From Cellulomonas dongxiuzhuiae (GTDB lineage Bacteria; Actinomycetota; Actinomycetes; Actinomycetales; Cellulomonadaceae), in NCBI RefSeq assembly GCF_018623035.1, contig NZ_CP076023.1, forward strand, positions 1,612,001 through 1,676,000: 64,000 nucleotides of DNA, written 5' to 3'. The position numbers were made by a program, and so were the translations under genes. Positions 26,541 through 33,465 of the stretch are shown here, piece by piece. Below the pieces are notes generated by a model that was given only the letters and a program-made list of their open reading frames with translations, ran no database searches and was not told where the DNA came from. The stretch's first letter is position 1. The number at the start of each line of letters is the position of its first letter.

Positions 26541-26579
26541 GGAGCGGCGCGACGGGCCCACGGCCCGACGCGCCGCTCC
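26541..26579 (+). terminator. Second long hairpin between infB and rbfA
   Basis: GGAGCGGCGCG (26541-26551) pairs with CGCGCCGCTCC (26569-26579), and CGGGCC with GGCCCG inside, with a single A-A mismatch and a 3-nt CAC loop. A 17-pair stem directly behind the first hairpin makes a double structure. Confidence 0.6.
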
Positions 26580-26651
26580 CTGCGGCCACCCCCGTCAGTC
26601 GTCAGACCCCCGCGCCCCCGGTGGGTGCAGGGCTGGAAGGAAGGCAGGACC

Positions 26652-27089
26652 ATGGCCGACTCAGGGCGGGCCCGGAAGCTGGCGGAGCGGGTCCAGCAGG
26701 TCGTCGCGCAGATGATCGACACGAAGGTCAAGGACCCGCGGCTGGGGTTCGTCACCGTGACGGACGTCCGCGTCACCGGCGACCTGCAGCACGCGGACGT
26801 GTACTACACGGTGCTCGGCGACGCGGAGTCGCGGGAGGGGTCCGCCAAGGCGCTCGAGAGCGCCAAGGGGCTGATCCGGTCCGAGGTCGGCAAGCAGACG
26901 GGCATCCGCCTGACGCCGACCCTCGCGTTCCACCTCGACGCCGTCCCCGAGACGGCGGCGCACCTCGAGGACGCGCTCTCCGAGGCTGCGCGCCGCGACG
27001 CCGAGGTGGCGCGTCTGGCGGCGGGCGCCCGGTACGCCGGCGAGGCCGACCCGTACCGTCGGCCCGACGAGGACGGCACCGAGGACTGA
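26652..27089 (+). CDS. rbfA: Ribosome-binding factor A
   Basis: A 145-residue KH-like protein that helps mature the 5' end of 16S rRNA. It shows the family opening RARKLAERVQQVVAQMIDTKVKDPRLGFVTVTDV, read here in pieces, and the segment TGIRLTPTLAFHLDAVPETAAHLEDAL. The ATG at 26652 follows GGAAGGAAGG and gives the typical length; an upstream GTG at 26625 is possible but adds an unlikely MQGWKEGRT. It lies between infB and truB in the conserved order and is followed by a long terminator-like hairpin. Confidence 0.94.
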   Translation: MADSGRARKLAERVQQVVAQMIDTKVKDPRLGFVTVTDVRVTGDLQHADVYYTVLGDAESREGSAKALESAKGLIRSEVGKQTGIRLTPTLAFHLDAVPETAAHLEDALSEAARRDAEVARLAAGARYAGEADPYRRPDEDGTED

Positions 27090-27119
27090 GCCCGGCGCTG
27101 CACGTGCAGCACCGGACGT

Positions 27120-27165
27120 GACGAGGCCCCGTGCCGCGACCCAGGTCGCAGCACGGGGCCTCGTC
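27120..27165 (+). terminator. Terminator hairpin after rbfA
   Basis: GACGAGGCCCCGTGC (27120-27134) pairs perfectly with GCACGGGGCCTCGTC (27151-27165); after a C-A mismatch, GCGAC pairs with GTCGC around a CCAG loop. A 20-pair stem 31 bases after the stop is a convincing end to the nusA-infB-rbfA unit. Confidence 0.75.
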
Positions 27166-27233
27166 GTCCCCGGACACCGGCCGGCGCCGCGGCGCCCGCG
27201 GTCCCCGGCGGCGGCGACCTGGGGATCCGTTGG

Positions 27234-27239
27234 TAACCT
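27234..27239 (+). promoter_or_regulatory. -10 hexamer of the truB leader ORF
   Basis: TAACCT, a perfect TAnnnT, ends 7 nt before the ATG at 27247. With the terminator 69 bp upstream, it gives truB its own promoter. Confidence 0.55.
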
Positions 27240-27246
27240 GCCGACC

Positions 27247-27297
27247 ATGCCGACCGCACGCCCGCACCGCCCGACGACGCCACGGCTTCGCCCGTGA
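27247..27297 (+). CDS. 16-codon leader ORF overlapping the truB start
   Basis: ATG at 27247 opens a frame reading MPTARPHRPTTPRLRP and ending in TGA at 27295-27297. The stop overlaps the truB GTG (27294) as GTGA. A TAACCT hexamer 7 nt upstream would make the transcript leaderless, beginning at this ATG. truB has no Shine-Dalgarno of its own here, so its translation may depend on ribosomes ending this peptide. The peptide is rich in Pro and Arg, residues that slow ribosomes when consecutive, but no proline triplet occurs. Expression is predicted from sequence only. Confidence 0.5.
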   Translation: MPTARPHRPTTPRLRP

Positions 27298-28250
27298 CCG
27301 CTGCACGCGGGGAGCGTGGCCGTGCGCCGGCGGGACCGCGGCGCCCGACCGCCGACGACGGCGTCCTGGTCGTCGACAAGCCGGCCGGCTGGACGAGCCA
27401 TGACGTCGTCGCACGCGTCCGCCGCCTCGCGTCGACCCGCAAGGTGGGGCACGCCGGGACGCTCGACCCGATGGCGACGGGGGTCCTCGTCATCGGTGTC
27501 GGCCGTGCCACCCGGCTGCTGACGTACGTGACGGGTGCGGACAAGGACTACGCCGCCACCGTGCGGCTGGGCGTCACCACCACGACGGACGACGCGGAGG
27601 GCGAGGTCGTCGCGCGCGCGGATGCGGCGCACGTGACGCGTGCGGACCTCGACGTGCAGGTGGCGGCGCTGACGGGCGACCTCCTGCAGGTGCCGAGCTC
27701 GGTCTCGGCGATCAAGGTCGACGGTCGGCGCGCCTACGCGCTCGTACGGGCCGGCGAGGAGGTCGAGCTCGCGGCGCGGCCGGTGCACGTCGCGCGGTTC
27801 GCCGTCCGGGACGTGCGCGCCGCGCAGGACGACGGTGCCGCGGTCCTCGACGTGGACGTGGAGGTCACCTGCTCGTCGGGGACGTACGTCCGCGCCCTCG
27901 CACGTGACCTCGGGACCGTGCTGGGCGTCGGCGGTCATCTCACGGCGCTGCGACGCACGCGGGTCGGTGGTTTCGGGCTCGAGCAGGCGCGCACGCTCGA
28001 CGAGCTGGCGGCGACCCCCGAGGACGTGGCCGTGAAGGTGCTGCCCCTGGCCGACGCGGCGCGCGCTGTGCTGCCGGCCCGGGAGCTGACCGAGGCCGAG
28101 GCCCGTGCGCTGTCCTACGGCCAGGGCGTCGACCCGGCCGACGAGCACGCCGGGCCGATCGCCGCGCTGGCACCCGACGGGACGCTCGTGGCGATCGTCG
28201 AGCGGCGGGGACCGCACATGCGACCCACGGTGGTCTTCGCTCCCGCGTGA
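27294..28250 (+). CDS. truB: tRNA pseudouridine-55 synthase
   Basis: TruB makes pseudouridine at position 55 in the T-loop of tRNAs and acts as an RNA chaperone. The 318-residue protein has the DKPAGWTSHDVVARVR opening and the catalytic Asp in VGHAGTLDPMATGVL. Then come the YAATVRLGVTTTTDDAEG and VPSSVSAIKVDGRRAY stretches, the SSGTYVRALARDLG motif, and a C-terminal PUA-like segment. The GTG is chosen because it overlaps the leader ORF stop and precedes all conserved residues. It is not adjacent to ribF here; cenC intervenes. Confidence 0.95.
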   Translation: MTAARGERGRAPAGPRRPTADDGVLVVDKPAGWTSHDVVARVRRLASTRKVGHAGTLDPMATGVLVIGVGRATRLLTYVTGADKDYAATVRLGVTTTTDDAEGEVVARADAAHVTRADLDVQVAALTGDLLQVPSSVSAIKVDGRRAYALVRAGEEVELAARPVHVARFAVRDVRAAQDDGAAVLDVDVEVTCSSGTYVRALARDLGTVLGVGGHLTALRRTRVGGFGLEQARTLDELAATPEDVAVKVLPLADAARAVLPARELTEAEARALSYGQGVDPADEHAGPIAALAPDGTLVAIVERRGPHMRPTVVFAPA

Positions 28251-28268
28251 GCGCTGGTCAGTGCGCTA

Positions 28269-28280
28269 CGAAACGATTCG
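28269..28280 (+). promoter_or_regulatory. LacI-type operator-like palindrome upstream of cenC
   Basis: CGAAACGATTCG is an imperfect inverted repeat with a central CG, the format bound by LacI/GalR regulators. It lies 26 bp upstream of the cenC -35. It is distinct from the CebR-type site downstream and may be a second control element. Confidence 0.3.
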
Positions 28281-28306
28281 ACCCGTGGCCGGCGCCGCCC
28301 GCGGGC

Positions 28307-28335
28307 TTCCGGTTCGTCCGCTTCGCACCTAGCCT
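28307..28335 (+). promoter_or_regulatory. Promoter of cenC
   Basis: TTCCGG (28307-28312) and TAGCCT (28330-28335) are spaced by 17 bp. The predicted start near 28342 leaves a leader of about 64 nt that contains the CebR-type operator and ends in a GGGGAG ribosome-binding site. Confidence 0.5.
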
Positions 28336-28374
28336 GACGCTCGCACGACGAGCGAGCCCGGGACGCCGAGGTCC

Positions 28375-28388
28375 TGGGAGCGCTCCCT
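28375..28388 (+). promoter_or_regulatory. CebR/CelR-type operator of cenC
   Basis: TGGGAGCGCTCCCT matches the TGGGAGCGCTCCCA operator known for Streptomyces CebR and Thermobifida CelR at 13 of 14 positions; the inner 12 bases are a perfect palindrome. It sits about 33 bp after the predicted transcription start, where a bound LacI-family repressor would block elongation. Those regulators release DNA with cellobiose, so cenC is probably induced by cellulose breakdown products. Confidence 0.8.
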
Positions 28389-28405
28389 ACACACGGGGAG
28401 ACGAC

Positions 28406-31400
28406 GTGGTTTCTCGAAGGACGCGTCGCGCGCTGCGCGCGGCGACGGCGATCACCAGCGCGGGCGTGCTCGCGGCGGTCGGGCTGCTGCCTGCCGTCGC
28501 GGTCGACGACGGCTTCGACGACGGACCCGGCGCGTGGATCGCGTACGGCACCGACGGCGACATCGACACGAGCAGCGGTGCGCTGTGCGTCGACGTCCCT
28601 GCAGACTCGGCCCAGTACGGGGTCGGCGTCGTCCTGAACGGCGTGGCCGTCGAGGAGGGCGCCACCTACACGTTCGCCTACACGGCGAGCGCGACGACCG
28701 ACGTCACGATCCGCGCGCTCGTGGGCCAGAACGGTGCGCCCTACGGGACCGTGCTGGACACGACGCCCGCGCTGACGTCGCAGGCCGCGACGGTCGAGGA
28801 GACCTTCACCGCCACCGCGTCCTACCCCGCGACCGCGACGGACGAGTCGCCGGAAGGGCAGATCGCCTTCCAGCTCGGCGGGTTCACCGACGAGGCGTGG
28901 ACCTTCTGCCTCGACGACGTCTCGCTGAGCAGCGAGAGCGAGCTGCTCCCGCACACGTCGTTCGCCGAGGGCCTGGGCCCGTGGGACCTGTACGGCACCG
29001 GTGAGCCGAGCTTCGCCGACGGCGAGATGTGCGTCGAGGTGCCCGGCGGCAACGCCAACCCGTGGGACGCCGGCCTGTCCTTCACCGGTCTGCCGATCGA
29101 GGAGGGCCAGAACTACGTCCTGACCCTGACCGGTCGCACCGACCCGGCGACACCCGTGCGCGTGATCGTCGGCGAGGGTGGCGGCGACTACCGCATGGTC
29201 CTGGAGCAGTCGGCAGCGCCGCTGGGCGTCGAGCAGACGACGCTGTCGTACCCGTTCACCGCGGGGCTCGCCTTCCCCGCGGACGGTGACGCGCCCGGTC
29301 AGGTCGCGATCCACCTCGGCAAGTCCGCCGCGTACACCTTCTGCCTCTCGGGGGTCTCGTTGACCACGTCCGCCACGCCGCCGCCGCCGTACGAGCCGGA
29401 CACCGGCCCGCGGGTGCGCGTCAACCAGGTGGGCTACCTGCCGCTCGGCCCCAAGCGCGCGACGCTCGTGACCGACGCGACGCAGGCCGTGCAGTGGCAG
29501 CTGCTCGACGCCGACGGCGACGAGCTCGCGCAGGGCGAGTCGGAGCCCGTCGGGGCGGACGCGTCGTCCGGCCAGGACGTGCACGTCATCGACTTCTCGG
29601 AGGTCGAGACCACCGGCACGGGCCTCACGCTCGTCGCCGACGGCGAGACGAGCCACCCGTTCGCGATCGCCGAGGACCTCTACGGCCAGCTGCGCTACGA
29701 CGCGCTGAACTACTTCTACCTCGCGCGCTCGGGCATCGACATCGAGGCCTCGATCGTCGGCGAGGAGTACGCCCGCGAGGCGGGCCACGTGGGGGTCGCG
29801 CCCAACCAGGGCGACACCGACGTGCCGTGCATCGGCCCGCGCGACTACTACGACGGCTGGACGTGCGACTACACGCTCGACGTCACCGGCGGCTGGTACG
29901 ACGCGGGTGACCACGGCAAGTACGTCGTCAACGGCGGCATCGCCGTCGCCCAGCTGCTCTCGACGTACGAGCGCACGCTGACGGCGGCCGGCGCGAGCGC
30001 CGGCGCGCTCGACGACAGCACGCTGAACCTCCCCGAGCGGGGCAACGGCGTGCCCGACGTGCTCGACGAGGCGCGCTGGGAGCTGGAGTGGATGCTCAAG
30101 ATGGTCGCGCCGTCCGGCGAGTACGCCGGCATGGTGCACCACAAGATCCACGACGAGGGGTGGACGGGTCTGCCGCTCGCACCGGCCGACGACCCGCAGG
30201 TGCGCTCGCTGCACCGGCCCTCGACCGCGGCGACGCTCAACCTCGCGGCCGTCGCCGCGCAGGGGGCCCGCCTCTTCGCCGACTACGACGAGGAGTTCTC
30301 GGCCACCCTGCTCGAGACCGCCCGCAGCACGTACGAGGCCGCGCTCGCGCACCCCGACGTGTACGCGCCGGCCGCCGCGGGCAGCGACGGGGGCGGTCCC
30401 TACGACGACTCCGACGTCACGGACGAGTTCTACTGGGCTGCGGCCGAGCTGTACGTCACGACCGGTGAGGACCGGTACGCGGCGGACGTCACGGCCAGCC
30501 CGCACCACACGGGCGACGTGTTCGGGCCCGGCGGGTTCCACTGGGGCGGGACGGCGGCCCTCGGGCGCCTGACGCTCGCGACGGTGCCGAACGCGCTGCC
30601 GGACCGCGACGCCGTGCGCGCGTCCGTCGTCGCCGGTGCCGACGCGTACCTGGCGGCGCAGGCGCAGCAGCCCTGGGGGTCGGTGTACTCGCCGTCGGGC
30701 GGCAACTACGACTGGGGCTCCAACTCGTCGGTGACGAACATCCTCGTGGTGGTCGCCACGGCGTACGACCTGACCGGTGACGAGCAGTACCTGCGCGGCA
30801 CCCTCGAGGGCCTGGACTACCTGTTCGGGCGCAACGCGCTCAACCAGTCCTACGTGACCGGGTGGGGCACGGTGTCGTCGCAGAACCAGCACTCGCGCTG
30901 GTTCGCGGCGCAGCTCGACCCGTCGCTGCCGCACCCGCCCCCGGGCTCGCTCGCGGGTGGACCCAACTCGATGCGCGGCACGTGGGACCCGACCATGCAG
31001 GCCACGCTCGCGGACGGCTGCGCGCCGGCCATGTGCTACCTCGACGAGATCAGCTCGTGGGCGTCGAACGAGATCACGATCAACTGGAACTCCTCGCTGT
31101 CGTGGGTCGCGTCGTTCGCGGCGGACCAGCAGGACGGTGCGCCGACGGCGGTCGCACCCGTGGTCACCACGCAGCCCGTCGACGTGACGGTCGCGCTCGG
31201 TGCGACGGCCACGTTCACGACCGCGGCGTCGGGCGTACCCGCGCCGCAGGTGCAGTGGCAGGTGCGGGACGGTGCGACGTGGCGTGACGTGCCGGGTGCG
31301 ACGGCGACCACGCTCGAGGTCGTCGGCACCGCGGCGAGGGCCGGGGCGCAGTACCGCGCGGTGTTCACCAACGCGTCCGGCTCGGTGACGACCGCCACGG

Positions 31401-31702
31401 CGCGGCTGCTCGTCGCGCCGCAGGCCCCGGTGGTCGTGAAGCACCCCGTCGACGCGTCGGGGCGCACGGGCACGTTCGTGACCTTCTCCGCGGCGGCGTC
31501 GGGGTACCCGGAGCCGACGGTGAGCTGGCAGGTGCGCTGGGGCTCGGGGAAGTGGATCACCGTGCCCTTCGCCCGCAGCACGACGCTGCGGGTCCTGGTG
31601 ACGCCGCTCGCCCACGGCACGCAGTACCGCGCGGTCTTCACGAACCCCGGCGGGAAGGTGGCGACCGACGGTGCGCGCCTGACGCCGCGCTCGGGGAGAT
31701 GA
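28406..31702 (+). CDS. cenC: Secreted multidomain endoglucanase, GH9 (CenC-type)
   Basis: A 1098-residue exported beta-1,4-glucanase. A signal peptide (about 1-32, ending PAVA) is followed by two CBM4-type cellulose-binding modules (about 33-170 and 175-312), an N-terminal Ig-like domain (about 325-410), the GH9 catalytic domain (about 420-905) and two Ig-like domains (about 915-1098). Catalytic features are D499-AG-D502 in WYDAGDHGK, His829 in QHSRWFA, and Asp880 and the acid Glu889 in YLDEISSWASNE. Order and length match Cellulomonas fimi CenC (about 1100 residues). A CebR-type operator precedes the gene and a perfect terminator follows it. Confidence 0.95.
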   Translation: MVSRRTRRALRAATAITSAGVLAAVGLLPAVAVDDGFDDGPGAWIAYGTDGDIDTSSGALCVDVPADSAQYGVGVVLNGVAVEEGATYTFAYTASATTDVTIRALVGQNGAPYGTVLDTTPALTSQAATVEETFTATASYPATATDESPEGQIAFQLGGFTDEAWTFCLDDVSLSSESELLPHTSFAEGLGPWDLYGTGEPSFADGEMCVEVPGGNANPWDAGLSFTGLPIEEGQNYVLTLTGRTDPATPVRVIVGEGGGDYRMVLEQSAAPLGVEQTTLSYPFTAGLAFPADGDAPGQVAIHLGKSAAYTFCLSGVSLTTSATPPPPYEPDTGPRVRVNQVGYLPLGPKRATLVTDATQAVQWQLLDADGDELAQGESEPVGADASSGQDVHVIDFSEVETTGTGLTLVADGETSHPFAIAEDLYGQLRYDALNYFYLARSGIDIEASIVGEEYAREAGHVGVAPNQGDTDVPCIGPRDYYDGWTCDYTLDVTGGWYDAGDHGKYVVNGGIAVAQLLSTYERTLTAAGASAGALDDSTLNLPERGNGVPDVLDEARWELEWMLKMVAPSGEYAGMVHHKIHDEGWTGLPLAPADDPQVRSLHRPSTAATLNLAAVAAQGARLFADYDEEFSATLLETARSTYEAALAHPDVYAPAAAGSDGGGPYDDSDVTDEFYWAAAELYVTTGEDRYAADVTASPHHTGDVFGPGGFHWGGTAALGRLTLATVPNALPDRDAVRASVVAGADAYLAAQAQQPWGSVYSPSGGNYDWGSNSSVTNILVVVATAYDLTGDEQYLRGTLEGLDYLFGRNALNQSYVTGWGTVSSQNQHSRWFAAQLDPSLPHPPPGSLAGGPNSMRGTWDPTMQATLADGCAPAMCYLDEISSWASNEITINWNSSLSWVASFAADQQDGAPTAVAPVVTTQPVDVTVALGATATFTTAASGVPAPQVQWQVRDGATWRDVPGATATTLEVVGTAARAGAQYRAVFTNASGSVTTATARLLVAPQAPVVVKHPVDASGRTGTFVTFSAAASGYPEPTVSWQVRWGSGKWITVPFARSTTLRVLVTPLAHGTQYRAVFTNPGGKVATDGARLTPRSGR

Positions 31703-31707
31703 CGCAG

Positions 31708-31750
31708 GCCGCCCGCTCCCGGGACCGCGAGGGTCCCGGGAGCGGGCGGC
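31708..31750 (+). terminator. Terminator of cenC
   Basis: A perfect 19-bp stem (31708-31726 with 31732-31750) around a 5-nt GCGAG loop starts 6 bases after the cenC stop. It isolates cenC from ribF. Confidence 0.8.
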
Positions 31751-31829
31751 GGGCGTGCCGCCGCCCGCGGCGTGGCAGGCTTGTCCGCCGGGCCCCGCGA
31801 CGGGCGGGCCCACGGGGACAGGAGCGGGT

Positions 31830-32843
31830 GTGCAGGTCTGGACCGACGTGTCGCAGGTGCCGACGGGGTGGGGGCCGTCCGTCGTGACGCTCGGCAACTT
31901 CGACGGCGTCCACCGGGGGCACGTCGCGGTGCTGACGCGCATGGTCGAGGACGCGCGGGCCGCGGGCGCGCACGCCGTGGCGGTGACGTTCACGCCGCAC
32001 CCGGCGCAGGTGCACCGCCCCGAGGAGGCGCCGCCGCGGCTGCTCGGTGACGCCGACCGGACCGAGATGCTGGCGGCGACGGGCCTCGACGCCCTGCTCC
32101 TGGTGACCTACACCCTGGACTTCGCCCGGCAGACCCCGCAGGAGTTCGTCGAGCGGTACCTGGTAGGAGCGCTGCGCGCCCGGACCGTCGTGGTGGGGCG
32201 GGACGTGCGGTTCGGCTGGCAGAACTCCGGCGACCTGTCGACCATGCGCGAGCTGGGGGAGAGGTACGGCTTCGAGGTCGAGGTCATCGAGGACGTGCGC
32301 CCCGGCGGCGTCCCGGACGACGTGCCGGCGCACCGCCGCTGGTCATCGACGTGGGTGCGCGAGCTCCTCGCGGTGGGGGACGTGCGGGCTGCGGCCGACG
32401 TGCTCGGCCGGTACCACCGGGTACGGGGTGTCGTCGTGCACGGCGACGCCCGCGGGCGTGAGCTCGGGTACCCGACGGCGAACCTGGGGGAGACGACCGG
32501 CATGGTGCCGGCCGACGGCGTGTACGCGGGCTGGCTGCGGCGCGGCGAGCGGCGGCCCGACGGCACGTCCGTCGCCGAGCAGGACCGCGTGCTGCCGGCG
32601 GCCGTGTCGATCGGCACCAACCCCACCTTCGACGGGCGTGAGCGACGGGTGGAGGCGTACGTGCTGGGCCGGACCGACCTCGACCTGTACGACGAGGAGG
32701 TCGTGCTCGAGCTCGTCGCGCGGCTGCGCCCGACGCTGCGCTTCACGTCCGTCGCCGGGCTGCTCCACCAGATGGCGGTCGACGTGCAGGACGTCGGGCG
32801 GGAGCTCGGCGTCGCCACGGCGGGGCCCCCGTCGCCCGCGTGA
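31830..32843 (+). CDS. ribF: Bifunctional riboflavin kinase/FAD synthetase
   Basis: RibF phosphorylates riboflavin to FMN and adenylylates FMN to FAD. The N-terminal nucleotidyltransferase domain (about 15-180) has VVTLGNFDGVHRGHVAVL; the C-terminal kinase domain (about 195-325) has GRELGYPTANLGE and AAVSIGTNPTFDGRERRVEAY. The protein has 337 residues. The GTG at 31830 has CAGGAGC upstream. No FMN riboswitch-like structure is seen before it. It precedes rpsO, the usual order. Confidence 0.95.
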   Translation: MQVWTDVSQVPTGWGPSVVTLGNFDGVHRGHVAVLTRMVEDARAAGAHAVAVTFTPHPAQVHRPEEAPPRLLGDADRTEMLAATGLDALLLVTYTLDFARQTPQEFVERYLVGALRARTVVVGRDVRFGWQNSGDLSTMRELGERYGFEVEVIEDVRPGGVPDDVPAHRRWSSTWVRELLAVGDVRAAADVLGRYHRVRGVVVHGDARGRELGYPTANLGETTGMVPADGVYAGWLRRGERRPDGTSVAEQDRVLPAAVSIGTNPTFDGRERRVEAYVLGRTDLDLYDEEVVLELVARLRPTLRFTSVAGLLHQMAVDVQDVGRELGVATAGPPSPA

Positions 32844-32864
32844 CGAGGTGACCGGCGGCACTGG

Positions 32865-32870
32865 TAGGCT
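32865..32870 (+). promoter_or_regulatory. -10 hexamer of rpsO
   Basis: TAGGCT lies 87 bases before the rpsO start, leaving a leader of about 80 nt ending in GAGGAG. S15 represses its own message by binding the leader in other bacteria, so this long leader could serve that purpose. Confidence 0.45.
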
Positions 32871-32957
32871 TGTGCACGCCGTACGACCGGCCGCGGACCG
32901 AGAGAGCCCGGGTGGACATGCCCCGGCGCACCGCGCAACGAGAACCTGAGGAGCACC

Positions 32958-33227
32958 GTGCCGCTCGACCTTGCCGTCAAGCAGTCCATCATGACCGAGT
33001 ACGCCACCCACGAGGGTGACACGGGCTCGCCCGAGGTCCAGATCGCCGTTCTCACGCAGCGCATCAAGGACCTCACCGAGCACCTCAAGGCTCACAAGCA
33101 CGACCACCACAGCCGCCGTGGGCTGCTCCTGCTCGTCGGGCGCCGTCGCCGGCTGCTCGGCTACCTGCAGAAGGTCGACATCAACCGCTACCGCGCGCTC
33201 ATCGAGCGCCTCGGCCTGCGTCGCTGA
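32958..33227 (+). CDS. rpsO: 30S ribosomal protein S15
   Basis: An 89-residue primary 16S rRNA-binding protein of the small subunit. The family motifs [39 protein letters not shown] and [20 protein letters not shown] are present throughout. The GTG has a GAGGAG site. Two hairpins and then pnp follow, the widespread rpsO-pnp pairing. Confidence 0.97.
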   Translation: MPLDLAVKQSIMTEYATHEGDTGSPEVQIAVLTQRIKDLTEHLKAHKHDHHSRRGLLLLVGRRRRLLGYLQKVDINRYRALIERLGLRR

Positions 33228-33236
33228 CCGACCCGC

Positions 33237-33267
33237 ACCAGCCCGGACCGTGTCGGTCCGGGCTGGT
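33237..33267 (+). terminator. First hairpin after rpsO
   Basis: ACCAGCCCGGACC (33237-33249) pairs perfectly with GGTCCGGGCTGGT (33255-33267) around GTGTC, nine bases after the stop. Confidence 0.7.
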
Positions 33268-33276
33268 CCTGCGTCG

Positions 33277-33301
33277 GGCCCGGACCGAGACGGTCCGGGC
33301 C
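33277..33301 (+). terminator. Second hairpin after rpsO
   Basis: GGCCCGGACCG (33277-33287) pairs with CGGTCCGGGCC (33291-33301) around AGA. Its arms share CCCGGACC and GGTCCGGG with the first hairpin, so the two can also pair with each other; it may be a partial duplication. Confidence 0.6.
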
Positions 33302-33380
33302 GGCACGGGATCGCACCACCCGCACCACCTGCACGACCAGCTCAACCACCGCGCCGACCCCGCTCGTCCGGTCCTCGGTA

Positions 33381-33411
33381 GTGGCTCCCGGAACCTGTGT
33401 CCGGGAACCAC
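33381..33411 (+). promoter_or_regulatory. Stem-loop in the pnp leader
   Basis: GTGG-C-TCCCGGA (33381-33392) pairs with TCCGGGA-A-CCAC (33400-33411) around a 7-nt loop; the only break is a C-A mismatch. In E. coli a leader stem cut by RNase III lets PNPase repress its own message. This structure sits in the same position, 54 bases before the start, so autoregulation is plausible though unproven here. Confidence 0.45.
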
Positions 33412-33465
33412 GGTCGAAGACCGCCCGGGGGCAGGGCGGCGCCTTCGAGAACAAGGAGGGCACCC

